Shown one piece after another: positions 24,561 to 36,822 of a stretch of DNA of 64,000 bases. Location: NCBI GenBank assembly GCA_023333565.1, contig JAJKFH010003165.1, forward strand, positions 1,426,001 to 1,490,000, given 5' to 3'. The notes under the pieces are model-generated. The model ran no database searches. It saw only the letters and a program-made list of their open reading frames with translations, and was not told where the DNA came from. The stretch comes from Puffinus mauretanicus (lineage: Eukaryota; Chordata; Aves; Procellariiformes; Procellariidae). The translations under genes were made by a program, and so were the position numbers. The number at the start of each line of letters is the position of its first letter. The stretch's first letter is position 1.

Positions 24561-25970
24561 CTGGGCCCTGCGAGGAGGCAGTGGCGCGGAGTCCTCCTCC
24601 AAAGCAGAAACTGGGGAAAGCAGAGAGCCCTCTTCCCCCCGGCCATCTCCCCTCAGCGATCACACTGCTCCGTGCTTCCCTCCGGGGTGGGGAAGGGCCT
24701 GTTGGCCTTCAGCCCTCGCACTGGGTGCTCATCAGTGGTGGACCGCTGACAGGCAGCAGGTCTCAAAGCTACTGCCTGGCTGTTGTCACCCTCCTGTCAC
24801 CTCTCAACCCATGCCAGAAAAGACACTTGGAGGAATGGAGTCCTCCTGGTAGCAACAGGAACCTGGCAAGGCCGGTTCGTGGCAACGTAATTAAAGTCAA
24901 GCATTTTTCATATCACGTCTTGTGGAAAAACGATACCTCCAGATGTCCTGACGCGAGAACAGTAGAGGCACACTGCCTTACACTTTTGCCCTACATCAGG
25001 CTTCAGAAGAGACACTGGAGTTTAGCTATCCATAAGCTTCCTGTCAGCGAGCAGGACAGGAAGGCAGGTGAAAGTCAAATTCATCTTCAGGCAAGCTCTA
25101 CACTGCAATACAATAATTCTCGGCATGGGAATGGATTTTCTCCACCTCAGTGTTTTTATCTGTGTGTTTGTTCACTGAATAGATTGATACGCTCTTTACT
25201 TCCTGCCTTTACAGAATTTCGGTCTCTTCTGCAGGCTGGCACCTGCGCTTTCCCACCAACCAAGAACTTCAGAAATGGCAGTAGAGCCCAACATGTAGAC
25301 TCCAGCAGCCAGATGAAAACAATGAACTTTTTTAATATTAAAACTTGTATTGATAAGAGAACAAAAAGAACAGGCAGTACGAATGCTTACTGTGAATTGA
25401 GTTTCAAACTACTCTTTAAAACAATGACGACAAAGAATGATTGATCATCTATTTACACTGGGAGAACATTGAACCGCCACATAAAAAACACTTGCTGGCC
25501 TACCATGAATGTAAACGGTTTGGGCATATTCTGAAATGCCATATGAAGTGTTTTATGCTAGTGCATCAAAATATTTATGTGGTTCTTACATGTAACTATT
25601 TATTGTTATACCAGATTTTTTAAAACTGCAGAACCTGTGCCTGTCATTCACACTGCTCTATTGATTGGTAAAAGTTACAAATATAACACAGTTTCAGCTG
25701 GTTAGAAACTGATTTATTTATAAAACTGTCATTATTTATTTATAGACAGAGGAGATAGGCCAAGATCCTACAAAGCTAACTGAAGCTGATGAAATTATAT
25801 ACCATATATAAAATTAAGCACATATGTTCTGTATCAAACAAAGCTCCTGCCTTGAGCACTTCATGCTCCAAGGCTTGTCACATAAAGGTGCCTTAAAGCG
25901 TAGTGGTGAGGGCCAGAGAAGTGAAGAAGTGCTAAGGGGTCGCTAGAATTTCTGTGGTTTCAGGGTCTGG
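24561..25970. other. Upstream flank of the CpG island, no gene confirmed
   Basis: GC content falls steadily from the island. One plus-strand frame is free of stops from 24581 to 25441 (287 codons), the longest in this part, but it begins with GTG, and its first ATG is about residue 245. It has no recognised domain and no clear acceptor before it, so I do not call it a gene. Confidence 0.5.
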
Positions 25971-26270
25971 AAAGGCAAATGTGATCCTGGGATATATTGA
26001 CTGAGGTATTTCCAGCAGAGATATATGGAAAAACAGAAAGCATAAGATCTGATCAGAAATGCCATACTCAGCTTATTCATAAAGTACATTTGAGAAAAAT
26101 GAGAGCAGGTGCAGGAGGATGCTAAACGAGCCTTAAAGGTAATGAAGAGTCGGTCTTATGAGAGGAGACTGAAAGAGCTTTGCCTAGCAAAACAAAGACT
26201 AAGGGGTAAAAAAGATTGTTGTTTGTAAATACATCAGTGTAATAAACACAGGGTGTGTACCTAAAATGAT
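25971..26270 (+). mobile_element. Ancient CR1 LINE fragment of the turtle/crocodile-like type
   Basis: The plus strand holds, in order, words of an old CR1 3' region: GTGATCCTGGGATATATTGA, ATTTCCAGCAGAG, GTGCAGGAGGATGCTAAA, TCTTATGAGAGGAGACTGAAAG, and GTAAATACATCAGTGTAATAAACACAGG. This is the order and wording I know from CR1 lineages of turtles and crocodilians. It is heavily diverged, with gaps, and makes no protein. It is clearly older than the other CR1 pieces in this window. Confidence 0.6.
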
Positions 26271-29200
26271 AGGGCTTTATGGAAAGTCATTAAAATTTGA
26301 AACGAAACTGAAATTATCTTCTCTTTCTTTGGCATTCCAAACAGATAGATGAAGTATTGCTACTTTTATAGTTACTTTCATATTTTTGTTTTCCTAGGCA
26401 GAAGCTATTGCAACAGCACAAATTTTCCAGAATGGCTGTGGAGATGCTGTTGGAATAGCCGACATCCTGGAGGTCCATTAAGAGCAGTATCACAGGAGTC
26501 TTTACTCCCACATGTGCAGACATGAACAGAGAACCTGGACAAGTGTGCTTCTTCCAACTGTGCTAAATAGTGGTAACTCTTTGGAGCTCTGCTATGTGAG
26601 AATCACACATGGGGGAGGAGAGACTGGGGTATGAGAGTGAGTACTTCAGTTCGTGGTTCTTTGGGTTCTGGTGTCACAGCAACTGGATCAGAGTCCTAGG
26701 AAAAGATTATGATTTAGCTACCCAAAGAAGCAAGGTGGCGGGTGTTGTTCTGTTTAGAGTAAATGTTGATATATGTAGTTTGGACTGGCTTTGGAGCCAT
26801 CATCTGCACATTTAATCCATATTTTGGTATTATATCTTCATTTGCAGGAACATCAACTAGACAATGTCATGACTGAGCCTTGCACACGCATTTCTACCTT
26901 TTAGTTACTACAGTGGGATTCTTCTCACTAACTACCAAAAGTTAGGGATCCAACCTCAGCTAGTTATACCCTACCTTTGTGGTGGACAGGCACCTATTAC
27001 TCCAAACCATCTTCTTCTAGAAAAAGTGACACAAATTGCCTTTTGCAGGTGCATTATTTTCTCTGTCAACTCCAGTGAGAGGAAGCCTAGATGCCTACCT
27101 TTGACTAGAGGACTGTCTTCCAGATGTCTAAAGTTAGGTGAAATAAAACCCATCTGAAGGTGACAAAGGTACATGTAAATGCTGAATGAGAACAGACAGC
27201 CGAAGACAGCAAAACAACATGTATTTAGTATCTCAGTAACAAACAATAATTGAACATGAAGCTCCTAATCTTAAAGCGGGAATCTGACATCAATTCCTGG
27301 CTGAATTCTTAGCTGTCTTTTTTTAGAATAGCACAGTAAATATCGCTTTTTGAGGATGCTTTGTTACCGTGTACTATTACCTTTTTATTACTTTTGCCCA
27401 AAGTAATCCAATTAGGACACTTAATACTAATGTTTTGTGTAATCGTAGATATCCTAGTATAGACTGTGAGACAGTAAAAGCCTTAATTTCATATAGTATG
27501 GCAGTTTCATATGCATTTATAGAGAAGGGAATTTTTGTTTCATTTTATAGCACTTCTTGTTCTAAAGGAAATGACAGACATATGTAATACGCATAGGAAT
27601 GTTACGCCATCTTAACTTTAAAACCAATTAAGTCACTGTAAAGACTTAATTTTTTGAATACCCTAATTGTTTTGGTCCTAGGGAAACTGCTATGAAGTTG
27701 CAATGTAAATATCTTTATGAATGACATGAAGAAACATTTAGTTTTGTGTTCCTGGGTTTTAGGGGTGTTTTATTTTTCCTTCTGAGGCACTGAGTACTCA
27801 CTGGAAGAATATGCTTTGGGCTTTCCTGGATACCACACAGCACAAACTTTTAGCCCTGCAGCTGGACCAATAATATCTGCTTTATTACTTACAAGATGAG
27901 TAGAATTTGATCTTAGATAATTTAAATGAAGACAGGTAGAATCCTAAACAAAAGACATAATATGAAACCCCTGGAAATGGCTGAGGTCCAGTTTTCATTC
28001 TAATACTTCTGGAGGTCTCACAAGTTTTCCTCTCATGTAAATTAAAAATCCATCTCTATAGTTTTTTTTAAGGCTAGTCAAGTGGTTTTTTTAATGATTT
28101 GGAATCTTAAAAATATACTTTAAAGTGCTGTATCTCACCTTCAAGATGGTTTTAAATTCATCAAGTTTGAATTATTTTTTACCCCCTGAGATAACAGCTG
28201 AAGGTTCCATGATTTTTCTGCAGTGCTTGATGATATTACTCATATCCAAATGGCAACAGTGTTTAGAGGAATGTGATAATAAAATCCATTGAGTAATGAG
28301 GTGTTAATACATAGCTGGTGATGCGAAGTTTCAAAGGAAGATATTTTGTCATTGTGATCTGCTACTTACTGAATGTTATTTCTAAAGATAGTTGCTTATG
28401 ACTGTGTTATGTAGTAAGTTCTGTAGTACTCTGGGCCACTTGTATTTTAAACCATTATACTTTTTTTCAGCCTTGAAGCTTCAAAACACGCATTTTTTAG
28501 AATCCATTTCTTTATCCTGGTGCTTACTATCCATATACAAGTCCACATAAAAACATTGTAACTGTTACAGATTTTCTCTGTGTCCACATTTACAGCATTA
28601 TCAAGAAATCCTTCTGCTTACCTTGAATCTATACACCCAGCTTCTACACGTCATTTTTGGCACCTTTATCAAATAGAGATTTATCAGGCATATTTTTTTT
28701 ATTGACCCATGCAGACTGTTAAGCACTAAATGTTTTCAATTTTGCTGTGTAATTTAGTGTGGTAGACATGACATGTCACATACAAATGCAAAATTAAATC
28801 ATAAATGGTTGAAAATTTTAATAGCAGGTAAGATTTTCTTTCTTGCCAGTTAAGAAACAAATAAATCTAGAAGCCTAAAGGATACTGAATTGCATGGGAC
28901 AAAATAAGCAAGGATATTACAACTGGCACCGCAATTCTGCTGAAGCCAGACATACATAGTCGAACCTATACAAGCAGGTTGGTTAAAAAGACAGTTAACA
29001 AAAGCTACTGGTTGCTATTATGAACTGAGAAGTCTTACAGCACATTGAACCTGATATTGAAAAAAATGTTTTCGTTGGTGCAATACGCAGATGACATCAA
29101 GATAAGGAACGGGACCTTAGGCAACATAAAGACAGTAACGTTTTCTACTTCAATGAATAAGACAATAGTAACGCATTAGTTATTTTAAAATAAACTGGTC

Positions 29201-31283
29201 TTCATAAAAAAGGATTCACTTTTCTATAATGGATATGTATGAAATATTGAAAGCAGAATGTGGAAGGGTCAGAGTTATCTACAGTGGCTCTTCTGCTGAC
29301 AAAAGATGCAATTCAAGAAAATCTTTAAGACATGCTGGTAAGATCAGCCCTATTCATGGCATCACTTAGTCTAAAATATAACTTGAAACAACTGCAAAGT
29401 TACCCATGTGTTTAAGTGTTGTTTGAATAAATATGATTTCACAAATCATAAAAAAATACGTGAAGATGAATCACAAAAAAAAAATGTGAAATGTTAATGT
29501 GCAAGTAAGTGTGCGAAAAATGTATTTACAATAAAGGGAAAACTGAGGGAAAAGTAAAACTTCATCCACCCTTTTTCAATGCGAATCTCAATTCTGCTGT
29601 CAGTTTTTTTCATACTTTAACCAAAATAGTCTGCAGACTGAAAATTTTGTGGCAACTTTAAAGAAAATGATCAAAGTATGCATTTTAAAATGAATAAAAT
29701 ATTAAAAAACAGGACTACCACTGAAGTCTTCCCAGTATTATCTACTATGTTATTCAGTTGGGATTAAAGTGATCAAATATGTGGTGAATTTTAAAAATCA
29801 GAGGCATATTCTATTTTGTATTAAGACATAATTGAAACAAAGGACAAGACGGTTATATTAGAAACATATTGGGGTGGGGAGCCTTTATTTTTGTTAATAG
29901 TTTGAAGTTTAAAATCTTCAGAAATATTTTTTAATTATTACTATTTGCTAGAATATGATTTCATTTATGGCTTTTAAACTTACCAGCTTGTCTGTCTATG
30001 AACACGAAGTATTTGTTTTGTTTTCCCTGTCAGAATAGGACATCACCATGAAACTCAAGAAACATTGCAAACTTTTATTCTGTGTGGATTTTCCTGGGAA
30101 ACATCTGCAACCATCTGAGCTGAGGGGGAAAAAAGCAATTTCATGAGAGCAAAATAGCTTATACTCAAAGAAGAAAAAAAAAGCAAATTTTCACAATGAA
30201 TAGAAACTTCACAGACGCAGTGTTTGTATCTGGGTGCCAAAACCTAGTTTTCTCAGTCCATATTTAGGCACTTGCAGATAGGTGGCCTACTTGTCAGTAA
30301 TACTAAACATTCACAAATGAAAAAGAAATTGCTAGTTACTTCTAAAAACCAAGCAGCTTATACAAAATTGCCTGAGTTATATGAAGAACCAAACTTCAGC
30401 ATGTAGTTTTGAAATTTTCAGCCAATGTTTTTGAAGAACATACACACCATATTTTATCCACTAAAATGTGTTCTTTTGATCTTAATCACAGGTTTAGTAA
30501 ATCTAGACCCACGAATTATATGTGAGGTCTCAGGCAGTGGGTAATTACTCTTAGCTTTAGGCAAGTTATAGCGCACTGCAGCTGCTATTCCTGACCATAG
30601 CACCAACAGAACCACCAGTCTGTGTGGATCGGGGTTTGTTCTCAGTGTCACTGTGTGTATTCAAGGTGTGTACAGGCAAGTATATCGTGTGGCTTGCATT
30701 AAGAATGCTGTTTCTTCCGGTAGAAGAGAAGACTGCAAATCTGTCTGCAGAATAAAATACAGTAAGGTAGTTACTTGTTCAGCATACTGAATAACAGGAG
30801 TCTTGCGTGCTTAAGGCACTTCTGTTTATTCAAGTGACCACTGGTGAGAATCATTGGGGATTTTGGTTTTGTTCAGGCTATGTAGTGTTTCTAGAACAGA
30901 AACTAAATCCCTGATGTGGCTTAACAATAAATACCGGAGAAGAATTATCATGGGAATCTGGTATATGGAAAGACCGATGGGAGCTGCAAAGCTGAAAGGG
31001 ACGATAACGTCATGAAGTTCACAGAATTTTCTTAGGAAAGTGTGTGCAATTTTTAGAAATGCACTGCAGTCGATAGGCATTCTGTAAATACAGTGCAATT
31101 GGGAAACTATTTATTTACCACATTGTACAAGCCTAATGCTTTCGGTTAGGAGGAAATATAAAACGAGCATTCTAATTCCCATCAGCAAGTGGCCTATGAC
31201 ATGGCTGAGTAATCTGCACGTGAAGGCCCTTATGCCATGTTTTCTGCTATCGGAAATCTGTTTGCCCAGATCATTAAGAAACA
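26271..31283. other. No gene seen; AT-rich upstream DNA
   Basis: Only short frames. At 29084-29095 a plus-strand frame spells YADD followed by IKI, which resembles a reverse transcriptase active site and could be a remnant, but no neighbouring motif supports it. No simple repeat longer than about 15 bases stands out. Confidence 0.45.
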
Positions 31284-31410
31284 TTGACAAGTGTTTCACA
31301 CCTGTACTCTCTTCTTTGGCTACCAGTTCCAGTCAGGGTGAAATTTAAGGACCTGTATTGTCTCCATGCTCATTATCTCAGACCTGCCCTATCCTTACCC
31401 CTTTGCAGCT
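31284..31410 (+). mobile_element. Fossil non-LTR retrotransposon C-terminal segment (L2/Rex1-like)
   Basis: One plus-strand frame reads HLYSLLWLPVPVRVKFKD and then LRPALS. This follows the HW-LPV--R--FK signature found near the C-terminus of L2-, Rex1- and related LINE polyproteins, usually written L-HWLPV--R--FK...P-YL. The surrounding frame is short and no reverse transcriptase motif is preserved upstream. Avian CR1 does not carry this motif in my knowledge, so this would be a different, older LINE lineage. The boundaries are approximate. Confidence 0.5.
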
Positions 31411-34400
31411 CTCTATGTCCCGAAGCTGAAAGCAAAAAGGCCAGCTGCAGAGCATTCCCCGGGGAAGGCCATTTCAGCCTAGATCATGCACCTTGATCAC
31501 ACGAGAGGACGTCCGCACCTTCTGGAGTCAAAAGGGAGTCAAAGAGCCAACGCACAGCATAAGAATCATCAGTCTGCGCAGATCAGCTTCCAGGGTAGAG
31601 ACATTTTAGAGCACAATGCAAGATCACTTTCTTTGTGCTCCCTAGTAGAAACAGTCTTTAGAATTCACTGACATTTAATCATCTGCCTCATATCACTCCT
31701 TTTCAGAGTAGCTATTTTGGTGCTATGTGGGGGTTGTCACAGAAATGGTTGCCTAATTCTGATCTAAATTTTGTGATGTGCACCCAGATCTTCTACTGAT
31801 AAGCATTTTACATGTGAACGCAATAATAAAAGGAATTAAAAGTGATTCTGTTTTATGAAAGAGCAGTGACATACTTACCAGATATTCCTAGCTCTTGCAA
31901 AAAGAAACCTAGCACAATTTCCACACAGCCTGTGGAAAAATGGTTGTACATCAGTACACAAGTTCCCACTGCCTGACCTCTTTCTTTAGTTTCAGTACTT
32001 ACAGGTGAATGGATTTTCAGTAGGGTCCAAGAAATCAGGACTTGTTCCATGTAAACGACAGGTATTTTCAAATGACTGCTGGCCTCATAAAATGGCTGAG
32101 GTTCAGAACTATTTTGAAGCTTAGCAGCCAGAAAAGTATCAGTGAAACTGCCAAGAAGCTTGCTGCTTCATGCAGCAAGGAACACAGATCTAAATGAGAT
32201 TTTTCCTTTTCTCTTGCAGAGGAGCAGTAAGGAAGGGGGTGGGGAAAGGAGCTGCTCACTTTATTTTCCCTGAAATACACAGTGGCTGTAGATTTGAATC
32301 AATCCAATGAGTGCTTTATGAGTGGTTTTAAGATGATATAAATGTCCTGTTAGAGGCTTCTTGTGCTTCTCTGCTGAGATTAGTACAACTATATGTTTAC
32401 AATATGCCAATAGTGGGTTTTTTTTCTGGACCATTCTTTCAAAGTTGGGTTCGTGCATGTCTGCATTTTGTTACTTTACATGAGCAAACACTTAGGTTTT
32501 ACTGGTCCGTGAGATATTTGCCCATAGGATTAAAAGATAAAATCCTAAACCCCACCCCTCCAGATTACTTTTGAAAAGCTAAACCCCACTTTTGCTACAG
32601 GATTTAACTGGTAATTGATCTGACAGGGCAAGCCCTATGTTTCTCAAAATTGGGTAATATATCCTAGTAGGACTATGTTCTTTACTTCTTGTGGCAGGGC
32701 ATAGAAAAGCAAATTATAAACATAGCTGTAAAAGTCTGGATCTTAGTGTGTAGTATTTGATATCTTTATGACACAGCAGAGTAACCTGCTGGTTTTAGGG
32801 ATCATCTAGCTCAAACTTTTTGAATGTGCTATCCCATTTTCTTTATCTGGTTTTTTATATCATGTTCAAAGATCTAAAGAGTGGGTATGTTTTGCAGGTC
32901 TAATATTGTACAATTTGAATATGCATTTCTAATAATTACTCGCCATACTTGTTTTTATTTTAAAGTTTTATCTTTTTATATTTTTTACTTTTTATATTAA
33001 CTTTTTTCTAATATTCACAACCAACCTCAAATCCTTTTACAGTCTACAGAGGGACTGATACTAACCGAGTTTGCATAATGACTCTTGTTTTTTTCAGTTC
33101 AAGACACTGAATGAAAATAATCTGTTGTTGTGACAATTAATTACGAATATTAGTCAGGGAGTATAGACAACAAGCATGCAAGAGAAAGCAGATCTCCAAA
33201 AGATTTTTAACATTCAACAACAACTTTTTGCATATGTAATATGTTGTTGTATTATTCTATGAAAAGTGCTTTTGACAGCTTGGTCAACCCATCTTTGTCT
33301 TTATCTGGAAAGCCTTTCTTTCAAATTATGGCCCAAAATTCTACTCATACTGAGCCAGGAATTAGCCATGCATTCATGACAGTATCCCAGTTTGGTCAAA
33401 TCACTGATGTGGAAGTGCCAAAGCCTTCTACTACGAGTTCCCCAAAGAAAACTAAAACCTAAAAACTTAGCTTTTTAAAAGGGAGACAGAAGAAGATATA
33501 AAGAGAAATTAAATTTTTCTACAGAGTTCTTCCAAGTCCAGTGTGTTTTGAAGGGTAGTCCATGATTGCAGCTAACTTAACAGCTTGATGAATGGCAGCA
33601 AATTCTGCTTTGTCTGCTCTAGTCCTCAAGAAATTCTCCCCTTCACCTCCAAAGCCTGCTGGCCTGCTCTCTCATCCACACTGTAATCTTTCAAACCATG
33701 CATGAGCTCCAGGCCCCCTGCTATAACTTTCTTGCTCACTCCATCCTGCAGTCTCTTGAGCCTTCTCTTTTCGAGGACTCTCAGTAGCCCTAAGGGAAGG
33801 AACAGTCTCCCCTTCCTCCAAGAGGTCTCACTTCCTAAAAAGAGCACAACACGGGCTTTGGAGAAATAAATCAGATGCTCATGAAATTCCAAGCTAAGTC
33901 TGCCCCAGCCTTTGAGTAGCATGTGTCATAATTTAAGACTGCCTAAAGAAACACATTTATGAGAGAGATGTACGACATCTGGTTTAACACTGCCTCAGGA
34001 TTAAATTAGTTTAGTATAGGTTGTAAACATGTCAAAAGATTGGGGTTTTTTAAACAGACAAAATTAATAATATATCTTTAGTTGTATTAGACCATTCACT
34101 TGAATAATTATTCTGGTTATCCTTCAGGCCAACTCAGTAATGCTGGCTATCCTCCTGGGCCCATTTCTCTTATGTCTCTGCCAGATGAATGGCCAAATTG
34201 TCAAAGAGCCATTGCAGTATGAAGATGAATTAGAATCACACGGTAGGGGTCACGACTACCCACATCAACTTCCTGCTTAAGATGTTTGCCACCTATTTGT
34301 GAGGAACAAACTCTACTTACCTGAAAGTCACCTTACTACTGTCGTTCTCTCCAGGTCCCGATGAAGTCAGCAGGGACTGACTACAAGCATTTCCTGAGGG

Positions 34401-36390
34401 CAATTCTGTCCCTGTTTGCTTGTTTGGGTTGGGTTGTTGGGGTTTTTTTTTGGGGGGAGGGGGGTGGATAGGAGTGGGTCTTCATCTCTGCAACACTGGT
34501 TGTGCTCCTAAGTTGCTTGCCTCAGGTAGTGTCTATGCTGAGGTAAGCTTGCACCATTCATCAGTTTGACAATCAGAGTCAGCTGAAGAGTAAAAGGAGA
34601 GGAACAGAGGACTATGGTCTTGTAAGCTGTGTTGAGGGAAGTACCTGTTATACCAAATACAGGCCCTTCCACGGTTGAATCCCCACCCAGCTGTTGGTGC
34701 ACACCATCATATGCAATTTTACCCTCATTTCTCAGTATGGTTTGAGACAGTCTATCCTGCCAAAAGAGATCCCCAATCTCTTGGCACTTGCTCAATATTG
34801 CACGCTTATCTGGCTTCCCGCTTGCTGTTACACCTTTGTAAGCATTGTATCCATTTGAGTCCAGTCCTCTGTGGATTGATACCTTTTTTTCACCTTTTCA
34901 TCCTTTCTTTTTAGCATTAAAATAATTGCAATCCTGTTTGCAAAGGAGATACAGTGTACAGTAGTAATAAGGCTGCAGTCATTTGAAGTCTAGATGTATC
35001 TGGGCAAACTGGAATGATTTGCCACATCTTGCCTTATTTAAATGGAGATACAGTTTTAAATGGAAAGCTAAATACGGATGAAAGATGAAAGAGCTCCTAA
35101 GGAACTCTGGCAAGTTTATTAAGGTTATTACTTACATTGTAACTTACATTGTAATTGGAGCACGGAAGGAGTGTGTGGTCAAAAGACTGCAGAGATTGCT
35201 AAGATCTCTGACCTGAAGAGTTTATGATCCAGTGGTCCGATTCAGGCAAAATATCCAACAAAATCAAATAGGAAATGTGTGCGACGGAAAACGTACAATA
35301 AAGAAAGCCTAGGCACAAACCATTAACTCAGATTCTTTGTGTCTATACACTGCAGTGTGCAGATCTTATCAGCTCAAACATTCAGAAATGATGGATCGGA
35401 GCCCAAAGCATCATGAGACTGATTTTAAAACAAGATTTTAAAAAGCGGTACATTGTAATTTGTTTCCCTTCTGGTCTCTAAGCTTTTAGAAAGCTTTCAG
35501 TTAATGCTTTCAAGGTTTCATCTGCAAACCTCAGGGCTGGAAACTTGCATTTAGTGGTATCGGAGCTTTCAGGCAATCACATTTACCAAGAAATTAAGGT
35601 TGTAAGGAAAAAAAAACGCAAAATATTGTGAGATTAAAAATAAACAAGTGAGCTGGCAACCTTGGATACAGTAATATGGGAAACTTCATATTTTAACCAG
35701 CTTTACAAATATATCATAATTCTCAGAACGCTTTCAGGGTAAAGAAGTATTGCTCTTTTAGGAAACAAAGTGGGTTAGTTTTCTGATATCTACCAGCCAA
35801 TCTTCTAAATGAATACATACAAAGTGTAAATAAGTAAATAACATATTGCCTAAATCTCCATTATGAACTCAACTAAATCCACCTTATGCATCTAGTACAA
35901 ATTTCTGTGCACTCATCTATCTCTTCTTATTACAGTAAATTGGCTTCTTGGACAACTGTCCTTTCGTTACTTCTTAATGTTATTACATTGGTTAATGGAC
36001 TGTCTATTCAATACTACTATGCAAACTAGTATTTTGCCAGGGCTACAAATGAGAAAGTTCCTCCATAGAAACAGTGGCAGAAGCTTAACAAGGGACTAAT
36101 CTCAAGCAGCTGCTAGAAATTTCATCACCACATTACATTGATTTTATCTGGGCAGGGAGCGGGGCTGGGGGGAAGGGAAGACTCTTGCACTGCTAATAAC
36201 TCTGCTTTAAAAGCAGAGGAATTGGGGAAGCCTGGGCAATCAGCAATTGGTGTGCTGGATTAGACTCCAGATCCAGTATCCTCTCTCTGGCAGTTCCAAT
36301 GTTACATTCAAAGGAACCCCATGGGAGATAGTCTGCGCACACACACAAAAACACACATGCAAGTCTCATCCCTGTACCTGAACAAAGATG
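31411..36390. other. No gene seen; upstream DNA
   Basis: Includes a G/T tract near 34437-34467 and a perfect 12-base tandem duplication at 35130-35153. A 98-codon minus-strand frame (33922-33626) and neighbours have no recognised domain. No named repeat was recognised. Confidence 0.45.
35130..35153 (+). repeat. Two tandem copies of a 12-base unit
   Basis: ACTTACATTGTA occurs twice in direct succession. Likely a simple replication slippage product. Confidence 0.85.
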
Positions 36391-36750
36391 GACTTTGTCC
36401 TGGTTTCAGCTGGGATGGAGTTGATTTTCTTCCTATTAACTGGTATAGTGCTGTGGTTTGGATGAAGTATGAGAATAGTGTTGATAACACACTGATGTTT
36501 TAGTTGTTGCTAAGTAATGTTTATCTAGTCAAGGACTTTTCGTCTTCTCATGCCCTGCCAAGCGCGCAGGGGGCTGGGAGGGAGCGTGGCCGGGACAGCT
36601 GGCCCAGCTGGCCAATGGGCTATTCCATACCATACGACGTCATGCTCAGCATATAAGGCTGGGCGAAGAAGAAGGAGGGGGGGACGTTCGTAGTGAGCGA
36701 GCGGCTGCGTGGTGCTCAGTGGCCGGCTGGGATTAAACCATGACAGACTT
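36391..36750 (+). mobile_element. Solo LTR of an ERVL-type endogenous retrovirus, with target duplication
   Basis: The LTR runs from 36396 (TGTCC) to 36745 (TGACA), 350 bases, with terminal TGTC...GACA inverted ends. It is flanked on both sides by the perfect 5-base direct repeat GACTT (36391-36395 and 36746-36750), which matches the 5-base duplication typical of ERVL-type integration. Inside are a CCAAT box (36612-36616), a GACGTCA CRE-like site (36636-36642) and a TATA-type box (ATATAAGG, 36651-36658), in the right order for a plus-strand promoter. An ATTAAA lies at 36732-36737. No gag, pol or env sequence accompanies it, so recombination between two LTRs has removed the interior. The starting words match a common bird LTR family as I remember it. 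Confidence 0.88.
36612..36658 (+). promoter_or_regulatory. LTR core promoter: CCAAT, CRE-like and TATA-type boxes
   Basis: CCAAT at 36612, GACGTCA at 36636 and ATATAAGG at 36651 are spaced as in a classic polymerase II promoter; a start near 36680 is expected. Activity in the present genome is not known. Confidence 0.55.
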
Positions 36751-36822
36751 AAGCCCCAAAGCACAAGGCTTAATATCCATTGCAAATTATGTATTGCATT
36801 TAATTGTAATTCTGTATAATCT

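Noticed and set aside
23801..24646. 281-codon minus-strand frame and several others (190-224 codons) across the CpG island
   Set aside because: GC-rich sequence rarely contains stops; frames are open on both strands and in several phases, Pro/Ala/Gly/Arg-rich, without domains. Best read as promoter and 5' UTR.
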